Shown: one piece after another, positions 23,352-34,002 of the stretch
Layout: the number at the start of each line of letters is the position of its first letter
How positions within the stretch are numbered: the stretch's first letter is position 1
Origin: Hedera helix
Taxonomy: Eukaryota; Streptophyta; Magnoliopsida; Apiales; Araliaceae
Direction: 5' to 3'
Length of the DNA: 64,000 nt
Assembly: GCA_947179155.2 (NCBI GenBank)
Contig: OX359274.1
Location: forward strand, 46,707,564 to 46,771,563
Notes under the pieces: generated by a model
Told to the model about the DNA's origin: nothing
Database searches by the model: none
Seen by the model: the letters and a program-made list of their open reading frames with translations, nothing else
Position numbers and translations under genes: made by a program

Positions 23352-25829
23352 AATTAATTTTACTATTTGAAATAGTAACGTGAATAGTGACGTGAATAGT
23401 GCGTGAATAGTGAGAAACATGTGGGACCCATTGTGGGGCCCACATGAAATGTGAGAAATGTGAATTTGCTGAAGTGGGTTGGTGGAGGCTGCGCAGCAGC
23501 CTCTGCTGAATATTTTTCAGCCCACCTACCACGCATAGTAACTTATTTTCTCCTATAAATAGCTTGCTCAGCTGAATAGAAAAATCACACCTAAAACATA
23601 AAATTTTTCTATAAGAATTTTATGAGTTTTCTCTGAGAATAGTAAGGTTATTTTGAGAGTTTGAAAGCCAAAAGGAGTGCAGGAATTTTTCAAGTAAGTG
23701 TTTTATTAAAGAGTAGTAATTTCATAAATTCCTATTTTTCACGGTATTCACAAATCTTCCTTTAGAAGACTCTTCTTTAAGAAGATTCATTTTTAAAAGC
23801 TTTCTTTGGAAGATTTATTTTGGAATATTATTTTAAAAACTATTTTAAAGTTGTTATATTATACTACAAAAATTATGTTAAATATATATAATTTTGATAG
23901 TTCATAATATACGAGTTATCGTACACCTTGAAATTTATATGTGGTAATTACTAATTATATTAAAAATATATAGGTTGATCAATCTCATTTAAATCAATAT
24001 CCAGTCACGTGTTAAGGTAAGGGGTATCACTCTTTTCATCATCATAAATGGATATTATTTTCTTTCTTACTTGAAGGGATTATCATTCTTTGATTCTCGA
24101 AAATAATATCGTTTCTTTCTTGTGCCATTTATTTCCATGTATTAAATTGTGGGAATAACCTTACGGCGCGGTTTACCGCCTGTTGGTGAATAACCTTTTG
24201 TATTCATTCCTTATTAATCTTTGAGAATAACCTTACGGTGCGGATTATCGCCTGTTTGGTGAATAACTCTTCGTGTTCAAATTCTATTAAATTGTGGGAA
24301 TAACCTTACGGTGCGGATTACGCCTGTTTGGTGAATAACTCTTCGTGTTCAAATTCTATTAAATTGTGGGAATAACCTTACGGTGCGGATTACGCCTGTT
24401 TGGTGAATAACTATTCGTATTCAAATTGATGGGAATAACCTTACGGTGCGGATTATCGCCTGTTGGTGAATAACCCTTTTTATTTGTCTCGTGTGGAAAT
24501 AATTTGTCTACACGAATTATCACATGACACTTTTATTCCATATTCGTAAGTGATATCATTTTCCTTTATACTCATAAGGGATACCATCTTTTTCATCTTC
24601 CATTATTCAAACTTACTATGGTAAGGGATATTAATTCCCTTCACCTTTTGTTAATCAAACCTGCTACGGTAAGGGATATTATTTTCTTCCATACACCTAA
24701 ATCGAAACTTATTATGGAACTATTGCTTTTATAATTCCTGAAAATATTATATGTTCCATAATAGTTGAATTTCATTAGTTCAACTGAACCTTCCTATTTT
24801 CTGAACATTTCTATTGAACTGTAATCGTTATTCTGAACTGTGGATCTTGAATATCATTTTTAAATTTCACTCCACATCATGTTGGCAATTTGGACATTAT
24901 TTGAATCTGCACAAAGTAAACTTCCGATACTTATTGTTTATCCTGTTCTTCTGTTCATCATTTGTATCACTGTTATTTGTATTAATCATCAAGAATCAAG
25001 CTGTTGTGAATATCTGTGGCCGGGGGCACAGATGTGATATAATTGTTGAACAGATGATAGGTTAAAGGCGATATACTAGGTTAAAGGCGATACATCTGTT
25101 CGGTGTCTTTTATGACACGTGGTGAATGTTCTCTTTGGCCCGTAGTGCAAAGATGAACTGTTGGTTGGTATGATTATGACCAAAGGCTGAATCTGGTATA
25201 ATCATGACCGTTGGTGTTATATTGAATGTCTTTGGCCCGTAGTGCAAAGACGAACTGTTGATCTGCATGATTATGACCAGGAACTGTGAAGTTGTATTAT
25301 CTTGACTAATGGTATTTCAGATGATAAAAGTTGATGATATTTTTACTAAAAAGAGAAGCGAGTGGACATTATAGTCTGCATTATTCTTCTAATAGATTGC
25401 TCATTCCGCTGCTATTATTGATCTGAACGTTGTTTAAGAATTTAACTGCAGTTTTTGATATAAACCTTGTAGTCTATTGTATTCTATCAAGAACTCAACT
25501 GTTGAAGGCTAATGATAATTTATTCGTCATTATCTTAGTCATGATATTTCTTACTGGGCTATTTGAGCTCACCCTTTCTTTTGTTCCATTGTTTTTCAAC
25601 AGGAGATAAAAACGTAACAGGGTCTAGCCGGGGGATGGAGTGAGAGTCTGAGGAATAGCTGTCGTAGTCTTCACGTGTTGTAAAATAGTGTGGCAATAAT
25701 AGTGAAGACTTAGTTGTGTATTATTATACACTGTATTGTTGTACGTTGTGATTTGTTGTAATAATTTTGTTGTAGTCTTTTGACGACTCAAGTTTGGGCT
25801 GTATGGGCCTAGATTTGGGGGGCGTCACA
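22607..25829 (+). repeat. 5' LTR of element 1
   Basis: It starts TGTAAGACCCCGAATT and ends GGGGGGCGTCACA. A TATA box, TATAAATA, is at 23564-23571, within the expected promoter. Inside are ~45-bp degenerate repeats around 'ATTATTGANTCAATAATTGT' (22980-23200), an (AAAT)n run (about 23316-23350), and five ~72-bp units starting at 24149, 24221, 24294, 24366 and 24428. The 67- and 83-codon open frames inside occur in all LTR copies only because the LTRs are similar; nothing suggests they encode proteins. Confidence 0.95.
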
Positions 25830-25831
25830 GT

Positions 25832-25843
25832 TGGTATCAGAGC
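25832..25843 (+). promoter_or_regulatory. Primer binding site, initiator Met tRNA
   Basis: TGGTATCAGAGC lies two bases after the 5' LTR and is complementary to the 3' end of plant initiator tRNA-Met, the usual primer of many plant Ty3/gypsy elements. Confidence 0.9.
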
Positions 25844-26029
25844 TTAGGGATATGGTCTTTAATGGAGATCTGGGGTTAGAACTAGGAGGGGAGAGACGAA
25901 TAGAATCAGTCACTAGTGTGTCCTACATAAATTAGATTTTGTTATCTAACGAATCGATTTGAATGTAGGAACAAAAAATGATGAGTCAGTTTGTTTAAAC
26001 TAACAATTATTTTGTGACCACAGTTTAGT

Positions 26030-26650
26030 ATGGCATTTGGAAATCAGGAGGTTAACTACGGAATGCCTGAAACCAAAATAGCTGAGAATCAAGATGCCAC
26101 AAACAATTCTTCTACAAATTCAGAGTTGAATCATTTGCCTAAGGCAAAAATTATGCGTGTTCTATCCAGTAAGGATAAAGGTGAAAGCTCTTCTACAGTC
26201 GTTCCAGATCCGTTCTTAGAAGCAATTAAAGGAAATAATGAACTTGCGGAAATTATTGCCTTTAATTTACTCACTAATTGGGAGAGTCATATCACCTGGT
26301 TATGCTCTATAACAAAGGACCAGAATATATGGACGTTTCATATAAGTCTTTGGGATTTATGGTGTTCCAGTTATGATTTTCAAGATTATTTAAAAATGAT
26401 GTTTCTATACTTTTGGGCGCTACAATTTAGAGGAATTCAGGTAAAGTTAGTCACTATCGTGGAAACTGCAGTCTATCGAAAATACTATTCTTACAGAAAT
26501 CATTGGTACGTTACTACTGATGAAGTTGAAGAATCCGAGAAACAGTTCGTTAGAGAATTATTTAGTGGTATTCCCATGGTTGAAATACGTGAAGATCCGA
26601 ATGAAGTACTCGGGATTCGATTTGACGATAACAGTCAAGAAACCGAATGA
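26030..26650 (+). CDS. Element 1 ORF1: unrecognised 206-aa protein in the Gag position
   Basis: The frame begins at an ATG about 190 bp past the primer site, where Gag is expected. I recognise no Gag matrix or capsid sequence and no CCHC zinc knuckle. The N-terminal ~60 residues are polar; the middle (about 95-150) is rich in Trp, Phe and Tyr; the end is acidic. The stop overlaps the start of the protease-coding region, which is read in the +1 frame. The counterpart in element 2 (58468-59088) is exactly the same length, with no indel but one nonsense codon. It could be a highly divergent Gag remnant or captured sequence. I cannot assign a function. Confidence 0.55.
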   Translation: MAFGNQEVNYGMPETKIAENQDATNNSSTNSELNHLPKAKIMRVLSSKDKGESSSTVVPDPFLEAIKGNNELAEIIAFNLLTNWESHITWLCSITKDQNIWTFHISLWDLWCSSYDFQDYLKMMFLYFWALQFRGIQVKLVTIVETAVYRKYYSYRNHWYVTTDEVEESEKQFVRELFSGIPMVEIREDPNEVLGIRFDDNSQETE

Positions 26651-27266
26651 GGTGATAACCGGTAAGCTATTCATAAATTCTCGTGAATTCTACGCCTTGT
26701 TAGATACTGGCTCTACCCATTCTTTTATCTCACCTGCATGTGCTCAACGTTTAAATTTGACTTCTGAAAACTTAAATCTTGTCTTATCAGTTGAAACCTC
26801 ATTGGGAGAAATACCTATTACATCTACTGTCTATAAATCTTGTCTAGTTCAAATCAACAACCTCACAGTACCTGTTGACCTTATTTCTTTGGAGATGCAT
26901 GAATTTGATGTGATTCTAGGAATTGATTGGTTGACTACCCATCATGCTAAAATTGATTGTTTTCATAAGATTATTAGTTTTTATATTCCTAATCAACCTT
27001 TCATGCAAATTCAAGCAACTAAACCATTGAAATCTATAACTGTTATTTCTAGCCATAAAGTCATTCGTTTATTGAAAAACGGATGTCAAGCCTTTTTAGC
27101 TCAGGTCACTGATTTGAACAAAAATACGTCAAACTTGAATGATATTTCCGTTGTTAATGAGTTTTCTGACGTTTTTCCTGATGAACTTCCTGGCTTACCC
27201 CCAAACCGAGAAATTGAATTCTGTATCGATCTTGAACCCGGTACTAAGCCCTTTTCCAAAGCCTAA
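26520..27266 (+). CDS. Element 1 retroviral-type aspartic protease region
   Basis: The frame contains the catalytic triplet in ALLDTGSTHSFIS and the flap/second-strand motif VILGIDWL, both typical of the Ty3/gypsy pol protease. Its C-terminal part (DVFPDELPGLPPNREIEF) is the linker that normally leads into reverse transcriptase. It overlaps ORF1 by about 130 bp in the +1 frame; the first ~40 codons are probably not protease. It ends in a stop at 27266, just before the place where reverse transcriptase should begin. Confidence 0.8.
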   Translation: MKLKNPRNSSLENYLVVFPWLKYVKIRMKYSGFDLTITVKKPNEVITGKLFINSREFYALLDTGSTHSFISPACAQRLNLTSENLNLVLSVETSLGEIPITSTVYKSCLVQINNLTVPVDLISLEMHEFDVILGIDWLTTHHAKIDCFHKIISFYIPNQPFMQIQATKPLKSITVISSHKVIRLLKNGCQAFLAQVTDLNKNTSNLNDISVVNEFSDVFPDELPGLPPNREIEFCIDLEPGTKPFSKA

Positions 27267-27304
27267 CACCAAATGGCTCCCATAGAACGCCAAGAGATGA
27301 AAGT

Positions 27305-29374
27305 TTGATTATTAGATATCGGTATCATTCGAGCGAGGAATACGAGAAGAGTTTTCAAGAACTCAAGAGGAGACTTGTTTCAGCTCCTGTTCTGACCATT
27401 CCATCAGGATCAGGAAAATTCGTCATATATAGCGATGCTTCAGGCAAAGATCTAGGTTGTGTCCTTATGCAACATGGAAAGGTTATAGCTTATGGCTCTC
27501 GACAACTCAAAGATTATGAGAAAAATTACCCTACTCATGATCTAGAGTTGGCAGCAGTCGTTTTCGCGTTGAAGATCTGGAGACACTACTTGTACGGAGA
27601 GAAAGTGGATATCTATACGGATCATAAAAGTCTCAAGTATTTCTTCACCCAGAAGGAACTCAACATGCGACAACGACGTTGGCTTGAGCTGTTGAAGGAT
27701 TACGACCACACAATCCAGTATCACCCGGGAAAGGCGAACGTTGTAGCTGACGCTTTGAGCAGAAAATCTTATGCGAGTACAAGTGCACTGCTGACAACAC
27801 AAAAACGTATTTTGTACGACTTGCAAAAGATGGAGATAGAGCTAAAGACACTAGGGACCCACTCGAAGATTGCTCACGTGCGAGTAGAACCAGCTTTAAT
27901 CGATAAAATTAAAGCTGCTCAAGCTACCGATCCGGAACTGATAAACATGATAAAGAAAGTACAAGAAGGTACCATTCCCGAAGCAAGAATCGACGAGAAA
28001 GGAATACTTCGAGTCAACTCTCGACTCTGTGTTCCTAACGATCCTGAATTAAAGCATAAAATCATGATGGAGGCACACAACACGCCGTTTGCAATCCACC
28101 CAAGAGGTACCAAGATATATCGAGATCTTCGACATACATTTTGGTGGAACAATATGAAAAGGGAGATTGCAGAGTTTATCTCAAGGTGCCTAACTTGTCA
28201 ACGTGTCAAGGCAGAGCATCAAGTACCTAAGGGTCCTTTACAACCACTTGAGGTTCCCGAATGGAAGTGGGAACACATCAATATGGATTTCGTGACGGGT
28301 CTTCCCAAAGTTTCTCAAGGCTTAGATGCAATTTGGGTCATCGTAGATAGATTGACCAAATCCGCTCATTTCTTGCCTATACGAGAAAATTTTTCACTTG
28401 AACGTCTTGCCGGTATGTACATAAATGAGATCGTGAGATTGCATGGCATGCCAGTTTCCATAGTTTCTGATCGAGATCCTAGATTCACTTCACGCTTTTG
28501 GATCAGTCTACAAAAAGCTATGGGCACTGAACTACGTTTTAGTTCTGCATACCATCCTCAAACGGACGGACAATCGGAAAGGACGATCCAGACCCTCGAA
28601 GATCTTTTGAGACTTTGCGTACTAAATTTCAAAGGAAGTTGGGATAAGTACTTGCCATTGGTGGAATTTTCCTACAACAACAGTTACCAAGCAAGTATAG
28701 GTATGGCTCCATTCGAGGCTTTATATGGACGCAAGTGTCGCTCTCCAGTATGTTGGAATGAGGTAGGAGAAGCAAAACTGTTGGAACCCGAGTTGGTACG
28801 CTTGACGACCGAAAAGATCCAAATGATCCGACAACGAATACAGACAGCACAAGAACGACAAAAGAGTTATGCCGATCTTCATCGGAGAGATGAGAGATTC
28901 AACGTCGGAGATCATGTATTCTTACGTGTTTCTCCATGGAAAGGGGTTACGAGATTCGGAAAGAGAGGAAAGCTCAACCCTCGATTTATTGGCCCATTTG
29001 AAATCCTCGATCGAGTAGGATCCGTAGCCTACAGACTAGCCCTACCACCAAGTATGTCTCGCATCCATAACGTTTTTCACATATCTATGTTACGTAAATA
29101 TGTGAAGGACCCAAACCACGTCATTGAGTTAGAAGCAGACGTTATAGCAGATGATTTAACATACGAGGAGGTACCTGTTAAGATCCTAGATAAGAAGGAG
29201 CAGATTCTACGCTCAAAGGTTATACCTCAAGTTAAGGTTTTATGGAGGAACCAAGATATTGAGGAAATGACCTGGGAGCTAGAATCCGAGATGAAATCTA
29301 AATATCCTTACCTCTTCGAAATGCCAGGTACGTCAATTTCGGGGACGAAATTTCATAAGGAGGGGAGGTTGTAA
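27305..29374 (+). pseudogene. Element 1 pol remnant: RNase H, integrase and chromodomain-like tail; RT core deleted
   Basis: The 689-codon open frame begins at a TTG with no credible ATG, because it follows a deletion. RNase H residues D44, E81, D106 and D149 are present. Integrase has its zinc finger (H258, H265, C295, C298) and the D328-D389-x35-E425 catalytic triad, then a GPFEIL/HNVFHVSM-type C-terminal domain and a chromodomain-like end. Upstream, the linker (MAPIERQE) meets SSEEYEKSFQELKRRL directly; the ~200 residues carrying the RT palm and its YxDD-type site are absent. An in-frame TGA and a 22-bp deletion relative to element 2 break the join to the protease. Confidence 0.85.
29357..29369 (+). 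promoter_or_regulatory. Polypurine tract of element 1
   Basis: AAGGAGGGGAGGT lies immediately before the 3' LTR, the site of plus-strand priming. Confidence 0.85.
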
Positions 29375-30078
29375 GACCCCGAATTTTATGAAATATAAAA
29401 TTTAATTTTTCTTCATATATATTTTTCATGAAACAGTAAGTGGTTAAATTGACGAAATTGAAAGTTAAGGATGTTATGTGCAAATTTTATTTTGACGGAC
29501 AATATTCGTTTTGTCGGGAAATATTCGTTTTGTCGGGGAATATTCGGGCCGTACAACGACGCCGAAATAACAAATTATTTGTGGACCCCACAACGGAATA
29601 TTTGTCGGATATAGAAAACGACAGAAGTAACCTTTTTAAATAAAAATAGTCAACGGTGTTAACTGTTAAAATACCGGTGATAAAAGAATAGTAGCATACG
29701 GTAATTTATGGTATTTTACTGTAGCATGCGGTACTCTACAGTAGCACACGGTATTGCACAGTGTCTCATATTATTGACACCGTAACTGTTACGCATCATT
29801 TCATCAATAATTGTCACTGCATAATATTTTATATTATCAATTCAATTATTGTTGCTACACAGTATTTTGCATTATTGATTCAATAATTGTCATTACACTG
29901 TATTTCATATCATCGAGTCAATAATTGTTGGTGCACTGTAGTTTAAAATTATTGAATCTAATAATTGTCACAGTAGCAAATACACTATAATTTATATTAT
30001 TAAATTAATAAAAATATGTAACGTGTTTCTTACATTATTGTGGTAATATTATTTTATATGTTGGACTCACAGGAAGAA

Positions 30079-30114
<36 letters not shown>

Positions 30115-32592
30115 AATTAATTTTACTATTTGAAATAGTAACGTGAATAGTGACGTGAATAGTGCGTGAATAGTAAGAAACATGTGGGACCCATTGTGGG
30201 GCCCACATGAAATGTGAGAAATGTGAATTTGCTGAAGTGGGTTGGTGGAGGCTGCGCAGCAGCCTCTGCTGAATATTTTTCAGCCCACCTACCACGCATA
30301 GTAACTTATTTTCTCCTATAAATAGCTTGCTCAGCTGAATAGAAAAATCACACCTAAAACATAAAATTTTTCTATAAGAATTTTATGAGTTTTCTCTGAG
30401 AATAGTAAGGTTATTTTGAGAGTTTGAAAGCCAAAAGGAGTGCAGGAATTTTTCAAGTAAGTGTTTTATTAAAGAGTAGTAATTTCATAAATTCCTATTT
30501 TTCACGGTATTCACAAATCTTCCTTTAGAAGACTCTTCTCAAAGAAGATTCATTTTTAAAAGCTTTCTTTGGAAGATTTATTTTGGAATATTATTTTAAA
30601 AACTATTTTAAAGTTGTTATATTATACTACAAAAATTATGTTAAATATATATAATTTTGATAGTTCATAATATACGAGTTATCGTACACCTTGAAATTTA
30701 TATGTGGTAATTACTAATTATATTAAAAATATATAGGTTGATCAATCTCATTTAAATCAATATCCAGTCACGTGTTAAGGTAAGGGGTATCACTCTTTTC
30801 ATCATCATAAATGGATATTATTTTCTTTCTTACTTGAAGGGATTATCATTCTTTGATTCTCGAAAATAATATCGTTTCTTTCTTGTGCCATTTATTTCCA
30901 TGTATTAAATTGTGGGAATAACCTTACGGCGCGGTTTACCGCCTGTTGGTGAATAACCTTTTGTATTCATTCCTTATTAATCTTTGAGAATAACCTTACG
31001 GTGCGGATTATCGCCTGTTTGGTGAATAACTCTTCGTGTTCAAATTCTATTAAATTGTGGGAATAACCTTACGGTGCGGATTACGCCTGTTTGGTGAATA
31101 ACTCTTCGTGTTCAAATTCTATTAAATTGTGGGAATAACCTTACGGTGCGGATTACGCCTGTTTGGTGAATAACTATTCGTATTCAAATTGATGGGAATA
31201 ACCTTACGGTGCGGATTATCGCCTGTTGGTGAATAACCCTTTTTATTTGTCTCGTGTGGAAATAATTTGTCTACACGAATTATCACATGACACTTTTATT
31301 CCATATTCGTAAGTGATATCATTTTCCTTTATACTCATAAGGGATACCATCTTTTTCATCTTCCATTATTCAAACTTACTATGGTAAGAGATATTAATTC
31401 CCTTCACCTTTTGTTAATCAAACCTGCTACGGTAAGGGATATTATTTTCTTCCATACACCTAAATCGAAACTTATTATGGAACTATTGCTTTTATAATTC
31501 CTGAAAATATTATATGTTCCATAATAGTTGAATTTCATTAGTTCAACTGAACCTTCCTATTTTCTGAACATTTCTATTGAACTGTAATCGTTATTCTGAA
31601 CTGTGGATCTTGAATATCATTTTTAAATTTCACTCCACATCATGTTGGCAATTTGGACATTATTTGAATCTGCACAAAGTAAACTTCCGATACTTATTGT
31701 TTATCCTGTTCTTCTGTTCATCATTTGTATCACTGTTATTTGTATTAATCATCAAGAATCAAGCTGTTGTGAATATCTGTGGCCGGGGGCACAGATGTGA
31801 TATAATTGTTGAACAGATGATAGGTTAAATGCGATATACTAGGTTAAAGGCGATACATCTGTTCGGTGTCTTTTATGACACGTGGTGAATGTTCTCTTTG
31901 GCCCGTAGTGCAAAGATGAACTGTTGGTTGGTATGATTATGACCAAAGGCTGAATCTGGTATAATCATGACCGTTGGTGTTATATTGAATGTCTTTGGCC
32001 CGTAGTGCAAAGACGAACTGTTGATCTGCATGATTATGACCAGGAACTGTGAAGTTGTATTATCTTGACTAATGGTATTTCAGATGATAAAAGTTGATGA
32101 TATTTTTACTAAAAAGAGAAGCGAGTGGACATTATAGTCTGCATTATTCTTCTAATAGATTGCTCATTCCGCTGCTATTATTGATCTGAACGTTGTTTAA
32201 GAATTTAACTGCAGTTTTTGATATAAACCTTGTAGTCTATTGTATTCTATCAAGAACTCAACTGTTGAAGGCTAATGATAATTTATTCGTCATTATCTTA
32301 GTCATGATATTTCTTACTGGGCTATTTGAGCTCACCCTTTCTTTTGTTCCATTGTTTTTCAACAGGAGATAAAAACGTAACAGGGTCTAGCCGGGGGATG
32401 GAGTGAGAGTCTGAGGAATAGCTGTCGTAGTCTTCACGTGTTGTAAAATAGTGTGGCAATAATAGTGAAGACTTAGTTGTGTATTATTATACACTGTATT
32501 GTTGTACGTTGTGATTTGTTGTAATAATTTTGTTGTAGTCTTTTGACGACTCAAGTTTGGGCTGTATGGGCCTAGATTTGGGGGGCGTCACA
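29370..32592 (+). repeat. 3' LTR of element 1
   Basis: It has the same length and internal repeats as the 5' LTR (TATAAATA at 30317-30324, five ~72-bp units). Differences seen include GACGGCG to AACGACG, TTTAAG to TCAAAG, AAGGG to AAGAG and AAAGGCG to AAATGCG. It is followed directly by TATAC. Confidence 0.95.
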
Positions 32593-32597
32593 TATAC

Positions 32598-33026
32598 ACA
32601 CATGATAAAATAAAAATTAATATATTTATGTATCATGCTTAAATAACAAATAATTATATATTAAATATGACATAAAATTGAAACTATATTAATTTTATAG
32701 TATCCATCAAATTTGTGGCTTGGACGAAATAAAGGGCTAGTGTGTATAATTCAAAGCAAGTAACGTGTGTGTAACCTCACAATTGGGGTGAAATAATTAA
32801 AAGAAATAAAATAAAAATTGAGTGTTTTGACGGTAACAATCCAAAATAGCTTTATTATTTAGAGAAACGCCGAGCACAAAAAAAGATAAATAAACATGGC
32901 CATACACACATATCTGCTTGTTTGTACGAATTTTAGTATCGCTGTGTGGGTAACGCTGCAAGATGTCATGTTTCGTAGGAGTATTTGTTGGCACCTACTA
33001 TACTTACAATATTGTTGATTAATTAA
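32598..33026. other. AT-rich intergenic DNA, no gene seen
   Basis: Flanking sequence of the retrotransposon insertion. One antisense frame of 65 codons has no recognisable feature. Confidence 0.5.
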
Positions 33027-33218
33027 GAGTAATTATTTAATAATCTTAAATTATAGTCACGTAATATTTTAAATTAATTATATTTTTATATTTTAGTAGG
33101 TCTCTTTTTATTTTAATAAGTTCAGAATTATATGTATTGAAATACAGTTAAAATAAAAAAATATGATTGATCTGAAACACCACGTAGTTATAATCCGAGA
33201 TTATTGAATAATTTTTCA
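33027..33218. mobile_element. Foldback MITE, copy 2
   Basis: GAGTAATTATTTAATAATCT on the left pairs with the reverse complement of the right end (GAAAAATTATTCAATAATCT). The reverse-complemented right arm also reads CTACGTGGTGTTTCAGA, which matches the left arm of the MITE at 21011-21180, so both belong to one family. Confidence 0.6.
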
Positions 33219-33871
33219 TTAGTTAATGTCTCAGTTATTATTTATTTGAAATAATTTTATTAACAATATATATATATGTATATATATTTTTGCTAAATTA
33301 AATTGTATTAAAAAAACAAAGAAAGTACAAAAGTCCCCGAATCACATAATATAGCGTATAAATCATAAAATAGATCCTGTGATACAACTAAAATAACCAA
33401 AAATAAGGTAGGTGACCATATCTATACACACGTATGATAAGACAACAGTTCGTTTTTTAATCTTTAGGTATGAGACTGGAATTTAATTATTATTAAAAAA
33501 ATAATAATTTAATTTATTTTAAATAAAATTAAAATTTAACTAAAATTAAAACACTTTTTAATATACAAAATTATACTTCATCGATCACCCTCACTGTTCG
33601 CCGGCACAACCAAATCAGCCACCGCAATAGCGACTCTCCGGCCATGAGTTCTCCCGCTATTTTAGATGTAAGATGATCTATATATATGTGCAAGTAGATT
33701 TCTGTTCCGTCGCATTATAACATATAGAAAAAAGAGAAAAGCATAAATGGAAATGGTGGCAAATGCAAGACATTTAGTGATACTTTATGTTTTACGGAAC
33801 CACCATATGTAAAACCAAATAAGGATGCGAGCCACTGAATAATATATTAATATCCTCAGGAATCTAAATGC
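33219..33871. other. Intergenic DNA upstream of the plastid-protein gene
   Basis: Mostly AT-rich, with a short GC-richer patch near 33590-33650. No gene is seen. Confidence 0.45.
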
Positions 33872-33892
33872 CACGTGTACATAAATATAGGC
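33872..33892 (+). promoter_or_regulatory. G-box and TATA-like element of the gene at 34003
   Basis: CACGTG (33872-33877) is followed three bases later by ATAAATATAG (33881-33890), about 110 bp upstream of the start codon. G-boxes near the TATA box are frequent in light-responsive plant promoters. That light regulates this gene is an inference. Confidence 0.5.
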
Positions 33893-34002
33893 GAGGGTGT
33901 CCTATAGGAAGAAGGCGGGATCTTATCAGCTAAAGCTGCTGCTGCCTCTCTCAAATTGGGGCAAAAAAAGAAGCAGAGAGGTAGAGATAGGGTTTTGATA
34001 AT

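Larger units (their letters stand above)
22607..32592 (+). mobile_element. Complete but RT-deleted Ty3/gypsy (chromovirus-like) LTR retrotransposon, element 1
   Basis: It is 9,986 bp, bounded by TG...CA LTRs of 3,223 bp each and a TATAC target duplication (22602-22606 and 32593-32597). The internal region is only 3,540 bp: primer site, an unrecognised ORF1, aspartic protease, RNase H, integrase with a chromodomain-like tail, then the polypurine tract. The LTRs are the same length and differ at about seven positions seen by eye, so insertion was recent. The reverse transcriptase core is missing and the frames are broken, so it cannot encode its own replication. LTR length, initiator-Met primer and integrase tail suggest the Del/Tekay branch; that placement is an inference. 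Confidence 0.93.

Noticed and set aside
24149..24480. CRISPR-like array (five regular repeats)
   Set aside because: The spacers are as similar as the repeats and the array lies inside a plant LTR; it is an ordinary tandem repeat.
22677..25065. 67- and 83-codon frames repeated in all LTR copies
   Set aside because: They recur because the LTRs are homologous. They have no start context, domain or frame conservation beyond the nucleotide similarity.
27542..28915. Antisense frames opposite the integrase and RNase H region
   Set aside because: They are shadows of the real pol frame; the sense strand has all catalytic motifs.
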